Source of the DNA: Neobacillus sp. WH10
GTDB lineage: Bacteria > Bacillota > Bacilli > Bacillales > Cytobacillaceae
Direction: 5' to 3'
NCBI RefSeq assembly: GCF_030123405.1
Contig: NZ_CP126110.1
Location: 1,736,001-1,800,000 of the forward strand
Length of the DNA: 64,000 bases
Shown piece after piece: positions 42,654 to 50,585 of the stretch. The position numbers and the translations under genes are program-made. The number at the start of each line of letters is the position of its first letter. The stretch's first letter is position 1. Below the pieces are notes generated by a model. That model was not told the origin of the DNA and ran no database searches. It was given only the letters and a program-made list of their open reading frames with translations.

Positions 42654-43187
42654 ATGGCATATATTACATTTCAAAACAAAAAGGAGCAAATTCACGAACA
42701 AGCAGCAGTAGCAAGCTTCCTTTCATCTCAAGAGGTTATATATGAAAATTGGGATATTAGTAAACTTCCTCCCTCATTAGTTGAAAAATATCTTTTAAGT
42801 GATGAAGAAAAAGAAGAAATCCTTAATACTTTTACAGGAGAAATAGCTGATATTTCAGTAAGACGAGGCTACAAAGCTCAAGATGTGATTTCCTTGTCTG
42901 AAAATACACCGAATCTTGACGTTCTGCTTACAAATTTTAAAAATGAACACCACCACACTGATGATGAAGTCCGATTTATTGTTAGCGGCCATGGTGTGTT
43001 TGTCATCCAAGGTAAAGATGGCGAGTTTTTCGACGTACATTTAAATCCTGGTGACCTGATATCAGTTCCTGATAATACAAGGCATTACTTTACTCTTGAA
43101 GAAGACAGCAAGGTTGTTGCTGTTAGAATATTTGTTACTACCGAAGGCTGGGTACCTATTTATGAAAAAGAAGAAGTAAATTTATAA
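42654..43187 (+). CDS. mtnD: acireductone dioxygenase MtnD
   Basis: A cupin metalloenzyme, 177 residues, that cleaves acireductone to 2-oxo-4-methylthiobutyrate and formate (Fe form). The metal site is in NEHHHTDDEVRFIVSG, giving the first two His and the Glu, and in DNTRHYFTL for the last His. AAAGGAGAG lies 9 bases upstream. It closes the mtnWXBD operon and is followed by a terminator. Confidence 0.95.
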   Translation: MAYITFQNKKEQIHEQAAVASFLSSQEVIYENWDISKLPPSLVEKYLLSDEEKEEILNTFTGEIADISVRRGYKAQDVISLSENTPNLDVLLTNFKNEHHHTDDEVRFIVSGHGVFVIQGKDGEFFDVHLNPGDLISVPDNTRHYFTLEEDSKVVAVRIFVTTEGWVPIYEKEEVNL

Positions 43188-43193
43188 GAAAAA

Positions 43194-43228
43194 GACTGGC
43201 TGGCAGTTTCTGCTAGCCAGTTTTCTAT
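43194..43228 (+). terminator. Rho-independent terminator of mtnWXBD
   Basis: ACTGGCTGGCA and TGCTAGCCAGT form an 11-bp stem with one wobble pair, followed by Ts. Confidence 0.9.
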
Positions 43229-43432
43229 TTAATAAATATCCCTTATTATTCCAATTGATTATTGTCGTATTAACAAGAAGGACACTAAGGAATTTGTCGA
43301 AAAACGAAAGAAATAGAATGTTTTGTCTACTTTTGCGAATGTATTTACTTTTAAAGAAATTCTTGTCATAATTCTTCAAGTAGTCTACTTTTTTGCAGAT
43401 TACAGTATGTGTGTAAGAGTAGGAGGATAAAA

Positions 43433-43675
43433 TTGTACAAGCATAGTAATATTCAATCTGAAATGATTGAAGAGATAAAGGTAAAAAGAGAACTGATGAT
43501 CAATAGCGCGAATAAACTGGGCTTTACGAGTGAAGAAACAATAAAATACAGCCAAGAATTAGATGAATTAATCAACAAGTACCAAAAGAGCATTGGACAA
43601 TCTTCAAGTCCAAATGAAGAAGTAAAATTTGCCTTTAAACAAATGATTATGATTTGGCCAAAAGTTTTAGTTTAA
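43433..43675 (+). CDS. Spo0E-like aspartyl-phosphate phosphatase
   Basis: An 80-residue helical protein of the Spo0E family, which dephosphorylates Spo0A-P and delays sporulation. The family pattern is present: IKVKRELMINSANKLGF, then SQELDELINKYQK, the core S-x-x-L-D region. TTG 43433 is the start because TAGGAGGAT lies 6-8 bases upstream; the frame continues to a GTG at 43409 without a site. It is monocistronic. Its C-terminal 20 residues are more hydrophobic (FKQMIMIWPKVLV) than in most relatives. Confidence 0.82.
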   Translation: MYKHSNIQSEMIEEIKVKRELMINSANKLGFTSEETIKYSQELDELINKYQKSIGQSSSPNEEVKFAFKQMIMIWPKVLV

Positions 43676-44430
43676 TAAGTATGCAGCCAAAAAGATACCA
43701 AGGGAATTTTTAAATAATCCCACAAAACAAGATATCTTTGATCCACACCATGATTTTAGCCCCATAATAAATGCGTAGTAGATATCCGCCCATTTCCGTC
43801 TCCGTGGCTTTTGGGACTTAATTCTTATTAATAAGCAGCAACGCACCCGTGGCAAAATGATAGACCATATGGAACGAGGTTTTAGACAAACGAGGTTAAA
43901 ACAATTTCAATTGCTAGAGTTAAAGTTTCTATAATAAAGGCCTTCCTATTTATTATTTCGTTGATTGATTAAAAATAAAGCGACAAGAAGGCCTTTCGGC
44001 GCATTATGTAAATAAATTGCTTATACAATTATTTTTCCAGTATCCCCTTTGCATCCGATTCCTAACCCCAATGAAAAATATCAACAAAATTAGACATAAG
44101 CTGTGATTTTTATCATTGTTTATATCAGAATATTTCATATAGTTATATTAGTACTATTAAATCGAAAATTCACACCTAAATTAACTACATATTTTACCAC
44201 AACTAGTTTTTACTTCAACTACTTATGTTTTATAGAAACCACATCGTAGAAATTGCATTAGTTTTGCAAAGCTTTTCCCATGATTATTAATTTGAAAAAA
44301 AGAAAACAATCATTGTTTGGTACTATGCTCGTGTTGCGATTCATATATCGTTAATAAAGGCATTTTTTATAACCAAAGGAAGCAAACGCTTTCAACAAAC
44401 TTAGACTATATAGAGGAGGGAATGTCCTAC
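43676..44430. other. long intergenic region before fixA
   Basis: About 755 bp with no supportable gene. From 43680 to 43930 there are gene-like fragments broken by stops on both strands, for example a short frame MIDHMERGFRQTRLKQFQLL from 43857, and a 62-codon minus-strand frame I could not relate to any family. A hairpin with arms AAAGGCCTTC and GAAGGCCTTT (about 43936-43996) follows and may be a terminator or an element end. The Fnr-like promoter of fixA is at 44102-44143. The rest is AT-rich. Confidence 0.45.
44102..44143 (+). promoter_or_regulatory. candidate Fnr-type class II promoter of fixABCX
   Basis: TGTGA-TTTTTA-TCATT (44102-44117) has a perfect left half and 3 of 5 in the right half. 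TATAGT (44138-44143) is a plausible -10, 28.5 bp from the dyad centre. This would give a leader of about 280 bases before fixA. Confidence 0.45.
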
Positions 44431-45255
44431 ATGCACATTGTCGTATGTGTCAAACAAGTACCCGATACAAAAATCATTAAAATTAATCCAAAAACAAACA
44501 CACTCGACCGCCGAAGTGCGCCAGCCATTTTGAATCCTTACGATGCCCATGCTGTTCAAGAGGCCGTAAAAATCAAGGAAAACACCGGCGGCACGATTTC
44601 TGTATTGTCAATGGGACCGCCGCAAGCAACTGCAGTTATTAAAAAGAGTATTGAAATAGGAGCGGATAGAGGATTTTTGATTAGTGACCGTGCCTTTGCG
44701 GGAGCGGATACCCTTGCGACTAGTTATGCATTATCTAAAGCTTTAGAAAGAATTAATAAGGAAATCCATGTAGATATGATTATTTGCGGGAAGCATGCCA
44801 TTGATGGTGATACAGGACAAGTTGGTCCAGGCATTGCAAGAAGAATGGATATTCCACCCGTGACAAATGTAATTGAAGTATCAGAGGTCAATCAAAAGGA
44901 AAAAACCGTGTTAATTAAAAGGAAATTAACAAGCGGATATGAATTAATTCAGTCGGAAATGCCGTGCTTGTTAACTGTTGAGAAAGAAATTAATGATATA
45001 GAATATTCGCCAATGCCAAACATGATAAAAGCAGCAAGATACGAACCAATAATTTGGGCAGTAAGTGATCTTGAGAATGTAGACCGCACTCAGTTAGGAC
45101 TGAAAGGTTCACCAACAATTGTTGGGAAAATGTTTACACCTCCTCGACCAGAAGGTGGTAAAAGACTAGAGGGTTCTGCCGATGAGCAAGTTGGTCAGCT
45201 TATGGAAGTCTTAATGGAGAAAAGGGACCTATTAACGATGCAGTCATCTAAATAA
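44431..45255 (+). CDS. fixA: FixA, electron transfer flavoprotein beta-type subunit
   Basis: FixA with FixB forms a flavoprotein that, with FixC and FixX, uses NADH to reduce both quinone and low-potential ferredoxin or flavodoxin (electron bifurcation). The 274 residues carry the ETF-beta pattern: HIVVCVKQVPDT at the start, NPYDAHAVQEAVKIKE, the AMP/FAD-binding CGKHAIDGDTGQVGPGIA and the domain end LTVEKEINDIEY. I chose ATG 44431 over ATG 44422 because the AGGAGG site is only 2 bases from the latter. It is the first gene of fixABCX. Confidence 0.92.
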   Translation: MHIVVCVKQVPDTKIIKINPKTNTLDRRSAPAILNPYDAHAVQEAVKIKENTGGTISVLSMGPPQATAVIKKSIEIGADRGFLISDRAFAGADTLATSYALSKALERINKEIHVDMIICGKHAIDGDTGQVGPGIARRMDIPPVTNVIEVSEVNQKEKTVLIKRKLTSGYELIQSEMPCLLTVEKEINDIEYSPMPNMIKAARYEPIIWAVSDLENVDRTQLGLKGSPTIVGKMFTPPRPEGGKRLEGSADEQVGQLMEVLMEKRDLLTMQSSK

Positions 45256-45289
45256 TAAAGATTAATCTTCTGTCTGAGGGGGTATTTAC

Positions 45290-46321
45290 ATGAATCTAGA
45301 CGATTACCGTGGAGTCTGGGTGTTCATCGAACAAAACGATAGTAAAATAGAAGGGGTTTCGCTAGAATTGCTTGGTGCTGGCAGGAACCTCGCTGATAAA
45401 TTACAAGTACCGTTAGCAGGATTTTTATTAGGACACGATGTAAAACCATTAGCAAATCAAGTCATCTCCTTCGGTGCCGATGATGTGTATGTTATTGATC
45501 ACCCTGTCTTGAAACATTACCGTACAGAGTCATTTATGAAGGGTGTTATGCTGCTTACTCAAAAATATAAGCCAGAAATCATTCTTTATGGGGCAACACC
45601 AAATGGTAAAGATTTAGCTAGTGCTGTGGCAACTGATTTAAGTACAGGTTTAACAGCAGATACCACGATGCTTGATGTCGATGTAGAAAATAGATTATTA
45701 GAGGCAAGCCGACCGGCATTTGGCGGTAATATTATGGCTACAATCCTTTGTAAGAAGCACCGCCCACAAATGGCAACTGTTCGACCAAAGGTAATGAAGG
45801 CATTGGATCCGGACAGCAGCAGATTAGGAAAAATTATAGAAGAGAAAATAGATCTAAAAGAAGAAGAAATGCGCACTAAAGTGCTCCAAATTGTGAATGA
45901 TGTAACAAAAAAGGTCAATTTAGCCGATGCCCATGTGATTGTTTGTGGCGGCAAAGGAATGGGGGACTTTCAAAATTTTCAACTCATTCATGAACTGGCT
46001 GAAACGATTGGAGCCAGCGTTGGCGGTACACGTGATGTTGTTGAAGCTGGCTGGCTGCCTCACGAGCAACAGGTTGGCCAAACTGGGGAAACCGTTACAC
46101 CGAAAATCTATTTTGCAATTGGCATATCAGGAGCGATTCAGCACGTCGTCGGCATGAAAAATTCCGAGTTCATTATCGCCATTAACAAAGACCCGAATGC
46201 GCCAATTTTTGATGTTGCAACATATGGAATAGTAGGAGACGCAATGGAAATCGTCCCTAAACTAATTGAGCAATTTAAGCAGCTTAGAAGCGAAAAAGGC
46301 GGTGAAATAAGCTATGCCTGA
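45290..46321 (+). CDS. fixB: FixB, electron transfer flavoprotein alpha-type subunit
   Basis: A 343-residue ETF-alpha protein. The N-terminal domain (GVWVFIEQND...) is followed by the FAD-binding C-terminal domain with VGGTRDVVEAGWLPHEQQVGQ split by VCGGKGMG, and the flavin-contacting TGETVTPKIYFAIGISGAIQ, then NKDPNAPIFDVATYGIVGD. It follows fixA by 34 bases with a GAGGGGG site and overlaps fixC by 8 bases. Confidence 0.93.
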   Translation: MNLDDYRGVWVFIEQNDSKIEGVSLELLGAGRNLADKLQVPLAGFLLGHDVKPLANQVISFGADDVYVIDHPVLKHYRTESFMKGVMLLTQKYKPEIILYGATPNGKDLASAVATDLSTGLTADTTMLDVDVENRLLEASRPAFGGNIMATILCKKHRPQMATVRPKVMKALDPDSSRLGKIIEEKIDLKEEEMRTKVLQIVNDVTKKVNLADAHVIVCGGKGMGDFQNFQLIHELAETIGASVGGTRDVVEAGWLPHEQQVGQTGETVTPKIYFAIGISGAIQHVVGMKNSEFIIAINKDPNAPIFDVATYGIVGDAMEIVPKLIEQFKQLRSEKGGEISYA

Positions 46322-47609
46322 AAAATTTGACGTGATCGTTGTTGGAGCAGGCCCTGCAGGCACATCTTGTGCCCTTACTTGTGCAAAGAATGGCTTAAAT
46401 GTTTTGCTTATTGAAAGAGGGGAATACCCTGGGGCAAAGAACGTAATGGGCGGGGTCTTGTACCGCAAGCAAATGGAAGAGTTAATTCCTGAGTTTTGGA
46501 AGGAAGCACCACTTGAGAGACCTGTCATTGAACAGCGTTTTTGGATGATGGATAAAGAATCAGTCGTACAATTCGGCTATAAAGGTCTTGAATGGGCAGT
46601 AGAACCATATAATAATTTTACCGTTTTACGAGCTCAGTTTGACCAATGGTTTGCAAATAAGGCTGTTGAGGCAGGAGCCCTGTTGATCAACGAAACTGTT
46701 GTTTCAGAATGTATTGTTGAAAATGGCAAGGTTGTCGGTGTTCGTACTGACCGTCCTGATGGGGAGGTCTATGCGGATGTTGTAGTGCTTGCTGACGGAG
46801 TGAACTCGCTGCTTTCTAAACAATTAGGCTTTCATAAAGAATTCAGGCCGGATGAAGTGGCGTTAACCGTCATGGAAGTGATAAATTTACCAAAAGAGAA
46901 AATTAATGATCGTTTTAACTTAGAGGATAACCAGGGGTGTACAATCGAAATTTTTGGAGATTCAACAAAGGGGAATCTCGGGACAGCTTTCCTATATACA
47001 AATAAAGATAGCTTGAACATTGGGGTAGGTACAACCCTATCTAGTATGATTAAAGCAAAATTAAAGCCATATGAACTTTTAGATTACTTAAAAAATCATC
47101 CAATGGTGAAACCGATGCTAGCTGGCGGAGAATCTGCTGAGTATCTTGCCCATCTTATTCCGGAAGGCGGTTATCGTTCCGTGCCAAAAGTGGCCGGTAA
47201 TGGTGTTATTGTGGTAGGAGATGCTGCTCAACTGGTTAATGCCATCCATCGTGAAGGGTCGAACATGGCAATGCATTCAGGACTATTGGCTGCAGAATCC
47301 ATCCTAGAGGCAAAAAGCCGGGGGGACTTTAGTGAAGCTAGCTTAAATATCTACCGTGAGAAGCTCTTTGATAGCTTCATCATAAAAGATTTAGAAAAAT
47401 ATAAAGACGCGGCCCATACGTTTGAGAAATATCCGCAATACTTTAATGATTATGTACCAATGATGAATAAGGCAATGAGTAAATTCTTCACAGTAGATGG
47501 CACGCCAAAACGAGAAAAACAAAAACAAATTATGAAGAATGTAACAGGTGAAAAAGGAACGCTTCGAGTATTGCAAGATATCTATCGTGCTTGGAAGGCG
47601 GTGAAATAA
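46314..47609 (+). CDS. fixC: FixC, ETF:quinone oxidoreductase-like flavoprotein
   Basis: A 431-residue FAD protein related to ETF-quinone oxidoreductase. The N-terminal dinucleotide fold is VIVVGAGPAGTSCALTCAKN; the FAD C-terminal motif is GVIVVGDAAQLVNAIHREG. It has no iron-sulfur cluster of its own; FixX supplies it. The stop overlaps the fixX ATG by one base (TAATG). Full length suggests an active enzyme. Confidence 0.93.
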   Translation: MPEKFDVIVVGAGPAGTSCALTCAKNGLNVLLIERGEYPGAKNVMGGVLYRKQMEELIPEFWKEAPLERPVIEQRFWMMDKESVVQFGYKGLEWAVEPYNNFTVLRAQFDQWFANKAVEAGALLINETVVSECIVENGKVVGVRTDRPDGEVYADVVVLADGVNSLLSKQLGFHKEFRPDEVALTVMEVINLPKEKINDRFNLEDNQGCTIEIFGDSTKGNLGTAFLYTNKDSLNIGVGTTLSSMIKAKLKPYELLDYLKNHPMVKPMLAGGESAEYLAHLIPEGGYRSVPKVAGNGVIVVGDAAQLVNAIHREGSNMAMHSGLLAAESILEAKSRGDFSEASLNIYREKLFDSFIIKDLEKYKDAAHTFEKYPQYFNDYVPMMNKAMSKFFTVDGTPKREKQKQIMKNVTGEKGTLRVLQDIYRAWKAVK

Positions 47610-47893
47610 TGTCAACTAAGAATATTGAAGAAAAACAATATCTTCTCCGTTTTAAGTGTGACACTAAATCCCATTTGACCGTACTCGACCATGACATTTG
47701 TATGACGAAATGTCCCGATAAAATTTGTACAGTATTTTGCCCTGCTGAGGTTTATAAGTGGGAAGGGACACGCATGCAGGTTGGCTATGAAGGCTGTCAT
47801 GAATGCGGAAGCTGCCGTATCGGCTGTCCATATCAGAACATTAAATGGGAATACCCTAAAGGTGGACATGGGATTGTTTTCCGACTTGCATAA
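47609..47893 (+). CDS. fixX: FixX, ferredoxin-like protein
   Basis: A 94-residue iron-sulfur protein that completes the FixABCX complex. Cysteine clusters are CPDKICTVFCP and CHECGSCRIGCP, the ETF-QO-type ferredoxin arrangement, followed by PYQNIKWEYPKGGHGI. A GTG at 47591 in the same frame lies within fixC, and ATG 47609 gives the family-like start. A strong terminator follows. Confidence 0.93.
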   Translation: MSTKNIEEKQYLLRFKCDTKSHLTVLDHDICMTKCPDKICTVFCPAEVYKWEGTRMQVGYEGCHECGSCRIGCPYQNIKWEYPKGGHGIVFRLA

Positions 47894-47901
47894 CTCATAT
47901 A

Positions 47902-47944
47902 TGAAAAAAAGTGCTGTTTGCATTTGTGCAAGCAGCACTTTTTT
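47902..47944 (+). terminator. Rho-independent terminator of fixABCX
   Basis: AAAAAAGTGCTG..TTGCA and TGCAA..CAGCACTTTTTT form a long stem with a T-tail. Confidence 0.92.
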
Positions 47945-47980
47945 CATTGATAGAATGGTAATTGTTTGTATTTCGAGAAA

Positions 47981-48013
47981 TGTCTAGCTCCAGCGCCTGA
48001 ACAAGGCGCTTCC
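47981..48013. repeat. truncated end of the dispersed intergenic repeat
   Basis: TGTCTAGCTCCAGCGCC is the reverse complement of the GGCGCTGGAGCTAGACA end of the repeat family seen at 39743. It is followed by TGAACAAGGCGCTTCC, so the AGCGCCT/AGGCGCT arms fold back on each other. Only about 33 bp remain. Confidence 0.65.
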
Positions 48014-48092
48014 AATTCAATATCACTATATGTAGGTTTTTTCACAAGTGAGGATAAAAAGAAGGTGAAGCAAGTGGTAAGTATTTTGGGGT

Positions 48093-48440
48093 TTAGCTTA
48101 TTTTTTCTAATATGGCTGCTGAGGAAAGTTCATCCTTATTTCCTAATTCAGCTAATGATATAGCAAGTGCGATTGCATCATCCATTAATTTCATATTTGG
48201 TGAACAATAAAAAGGCTTCTTCCAATTAAAATCGCCTTCACTTTCAGCAGGATACACACTCACTTTCCAGTGATAGTAAATCTTTGGCTGCGGGAGTTGT
48301 ATTCCTTCTACAGCAATAAGCCAATGAGTAGGTGGTAAACTAGGGTTGTAAGCGTCAGATTCTTTAAGTACCATTAAGTCATTTAAACCAATTGGTATTA
48401 CTTCCATTGGATAAAAGTCATGATAATTTGGGGTTTTCAT
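48093..48440 (-). CDS. hypothetical 115-residue protein
   Basis: A hydrophilic, mixed alpha/beta protein with no signal peptide or membrane helix. It starts TPNYHDFYPMEVIPIGLNDL and ends in two helices. AGGGAGGACAA precedes the ATG. I do not recognise the family. It lies alone between fixX and the hemerythrin gene. Confidence 0.55.
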   Translation of the reverse strand: MKTPNYHDFYPMEVIPIGLNDLMVLKESDAYNPSLPPTHWLIAVEGIQLPQPKIYYHWKVSVYPAESEGDFNWKKPFYCSPNMKLMDDAIALAISLAELGNKDELSSAAILEKIS

Positions 48441-48585
48441 GGTTTTGTCCTCCCTTATATGGTTTATCTATATTATATGAAATTTTTAAATCTTTTTGAG
48501 TGATAAATGTTAAAATTTTTCAAAAATTTAAAGCATTTTCATAAAATCGACAAAAACATGTAAGCTTTCAACAATTTTGTATATA

Positions 48586-48627
48586 CGTGACCTAAATCAC
48601 TACATTAAATATTGGATAATTTTATAC
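48586..48627 (+). promoter_or_regulatory. Fnr-type class II promoter of the hemerythrin gene
   Basis: CGTGA-CCTAAA-TCACT (48586-48601) is a symmetric GTGA-N6-TCAC dyad, 8 of 10 to the consensus. TTATAC (48622-48627) is a good -10, 28.5 bp from the dyad centre, placing the dyad near -41. Confidence 0.6.
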
Positions 48628-48661
48628 TTGAGGAAATTAAAAATAATAGGAGTGAATGTAA

Positions 48662-49186
48662 ATGAGCGGCTGCATGAGTGGTTTTGGAGGTATCCCCCAA
48701 GCTGAATTAAGCGAAGGGCTGAAACAATTAAAAAGTGAACATCCTCCGTTATTAGCACAATTAGAAGAATTATTCGAATTAACGAAGCAAATTGAACAAG
48801 AATCAGATATAGATCATAATTTTGAAGAATTAATCACAAAAGTAAAAGAATTTAAGGCAGCACTAGACCCGCATTCAGAAAGGGAGGAGGGTGTTCTTTT
48901 TCCAATGATGGGTGCCTATATTGGCACAACTTCAGGACCGATTGCGGTGATGGAATATGAACACGATCAAGCAAAATCAAATATCGGCACCTTTCTAACT
49001 AAGGTAGAAGCTGGCAAGTCATCAACTGATGAAAAGAAAAAATTAGCAGAATTAGTTCAAAACGCTTACTTTATATTAACAGAACATTTCTCTAAAGAAG
49101 AAAACGTGTTATTCCCAATGGCAGAAAGAATGCTTACTGATAAAGAAAAGGCGGACTTATATCAAAAAATCCAGGAAATTAAGTAA
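48662..49186 (+). CDS. hemerythrin-domain (HHE) protein
   Basis: A 174-residue four-helix protein with a di-iron hemerythrin domain. Metal-ligand motifs are SEHPPLLAQ, HSEREEGVLFPMM, EYEHDQAK and TEHFSKEENVLFPMAE. Such proteins bind O2 or NO or help repair iron-sulfur clusters under nitrosative stress. The N-terminal CMSGFGG segment contributes a Cys. AGGAGTG precedes the ATG, and an Fnr-type promoter lies 35 bp further up, which fits a role at low oxygen. Monocistronic; the terminator is shared with the MFS gene. Confidence 0.9.
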   Translation: MSGCMSGFGGIPQAELSEGLKQLKSEHPPLLAQLEELFELTKQIEQESDIDHNFEELITKVKEFKAALDPHSEREEGVLFPMMGAYIGTTSGPIAVMEYEHDQAKSNIGTFLTKVEAGKSSTDEKKKLAELVQNAYFILTEHFSKEENVLFPMAERMLTDKEKADLYQKIQEIK

Positions 49187-49223
49187 GGATGGGCTTAAGC
49201 CCATCCTTTAATTTTTTTGATTC
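49186..49223. terminator. bidirectional terminator
   Basis: AGGATGGGCTT and AAGCCCATCCT form an 11-bp perfect stem between the convergent hemerythrin and MFS genes, with Ts on the plus strand. Confidence 0.88.
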
Positions 49224-50446
49224 CATTCCCAAATCTTTTGATCAGATGGAAGCAAGAATGCGATTAAACCCATCAATGGCAGTACTCCAAGCCATGTAAT
49301 CATCGACTGTAATCCAATCAAGTCTGCAATATATCCTAAACTTACTGAACCAATTGCCCCCATTCCGAACGCAAGGCCAACAGTCAAACCAGACATCGTG
49401 CCAATTTTCCCCGGAACTAATTCTTGTGCATAGACAACGGTAACGGAAAAACTTGTCATTAAAATAAACCCAGCCAGAATTAGGAAGATAAAGGCCATGG
49501 TTGGCGGAACATAAGGAATAAGAATAGAAAAAGGAACGGTTGCTAACATGGAAAAGGAAATAATATTTTTCTTTCCAAATCTATCTGATAGCGGCCCTCC
49601 AAAGAAAGTGCCAATGGCCCCGGAAACTAAAAATGCGAATAAAAAGATTTGAGATTCTTTAATCGTAAGGGCATATTCCTTAATCGCATAAAATGTGTAG
49701 AAATTGGTAATGCCAGAGGAATACCACGTTCTAGCAAAGATTAGTAATAAAATCAACGCCAATGTCTTTTTAACTTCTTTGGATAAACCTCCCTTCCTAC
49801 TAGCACTAATCGTCTTTTTCTTATGTGAAATTGGTAAAGTTATTAATCTCTGTTTATACCATTTGGCGATATAAACTAGCAATATGACAGCAAGTGCGGC
49901 AACAATTGTAAACCAGGATGCGCCAATCTGTCCGAGTGGAACCAATATCAATGCGGTAATGACTGGGGCTAACGCTTGACCAGTATTTCCGCCCACCTGA
50001 TAAATGGATTGCGCAAGCCCTCTTCTATCTCCTGCCGCCATATAAGCCACCCTCGAACCTTCGGGATGAAAAACCGCCGAGCCGAGGCCGATAAAAAGGA
50101 CAGATAAGACAATCATCGCAAAACTTGAAGCAAACCCCAATCCGAGGATGCCGAATAATGTAAACGTGAGTCCAATTGGCAGGGCATAGGGCATTGGCTT
50201 TTTGTCAGTTAACATCCCTACTACAGGCTGCATAACCGATGAGACCATATTTAATGAAAATGCAATGATTCCAAGTTGGGTAAAGCTTAAGCCCATTGAC
50301 TTTTCTAAAATAGGAAACATAGCTGGTACGACAGCTTGAATGGCATCATTCAATAAATGACAAAGCCCGATGATTAAAAGGATTTTATACATAGTTGATT
50401 CAGAGGCTTTTGGAACCTTTGCGGGTAAAACTGCTTGTTGACTCAT
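49208..50446 (-). CDS. MFS transporter, fosmidomycin-resistance (Fsr) type
   Basis: A 412-residue major facilitator with twelve predicted helices. It starts IGLCHLLNDAIQAVVPAMFPIL, an Fsr-type first helix, and has the motif-A loop GMLTDKKPMPYALP, AVFHPEGSRVAYMAAGDRRG and a second-half motif GGPLSDRFGKKNII. The Fsr group exports fosmidomycin and related compounds; the true substrate here is unknown. The gene is convergent with the hemerythrin gene and divergent from a kinase-like gene at 50586. Confidence 0.85.
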   Translation of the reverse strand: MSQQAVLPAKVPKASESTMYKILLIIGLCHLLNDAIQAVVPAMFPILEKSMGLSFTQLGIIAFSLNMVSSVMQPVVGMLTDKKPMPYALPIGLTFTLFGILGLGFASSFAMIVLSVLFIGLGSAVFHPEGSRVAYMAAGDRRGLAQSIYQVGGNTGQALAPVITALILVPLGQIGASWFTIVAALAVILLVYIAKWYKQRLITLPISHKKKTISASRKGGLSKEVKKTLALILLLIFARTWYSSGITNFYTFYAIKEYALTIKESQIFLFAFLVSGAIGTFFGGPLSDRFGKKNIISFSMLATVPFSILIPYVPPTMAFIFLILAGFILMTSFSVTVVYAQELVPGKIGTMSGLTVGLAFGMGAIGSVSLGYIADLIGLQSMITWLGVLPLMGLIAFLLPSDQKIWEWNQKN

Positions 50447-50585
50447 AGTATCCCTTCTCTTTTTAAACTTAATATTTTTCTATCTTATCTTACTACTGAA
50501 TGGCTAAAATAAGAAATATTTATTTCTGTTTTCGAAACATTTAAATTATAATAGAAAAAAATAGACGAAAATAAGGAGGGGAAAT

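Noticed and set aside
43667..43855. 62-codon minus-strand frame after the Spo0E-like gene
   Set aside because: No ribosome-binding site and no recognisable family; treated as part of the possible remnant region.
45586..45954. 122-codon open frame on the minus strand inside fixB
   Set aside because: Shadow of fixB in another frame; no ribosome-binding site and low-complexity Ser/Phe-rich translation.
46262..46528. Minus-strand frame across the fixB-fixC junction
   Set aside because: Lies entirely over well-supported coding sequence with no translation signals.
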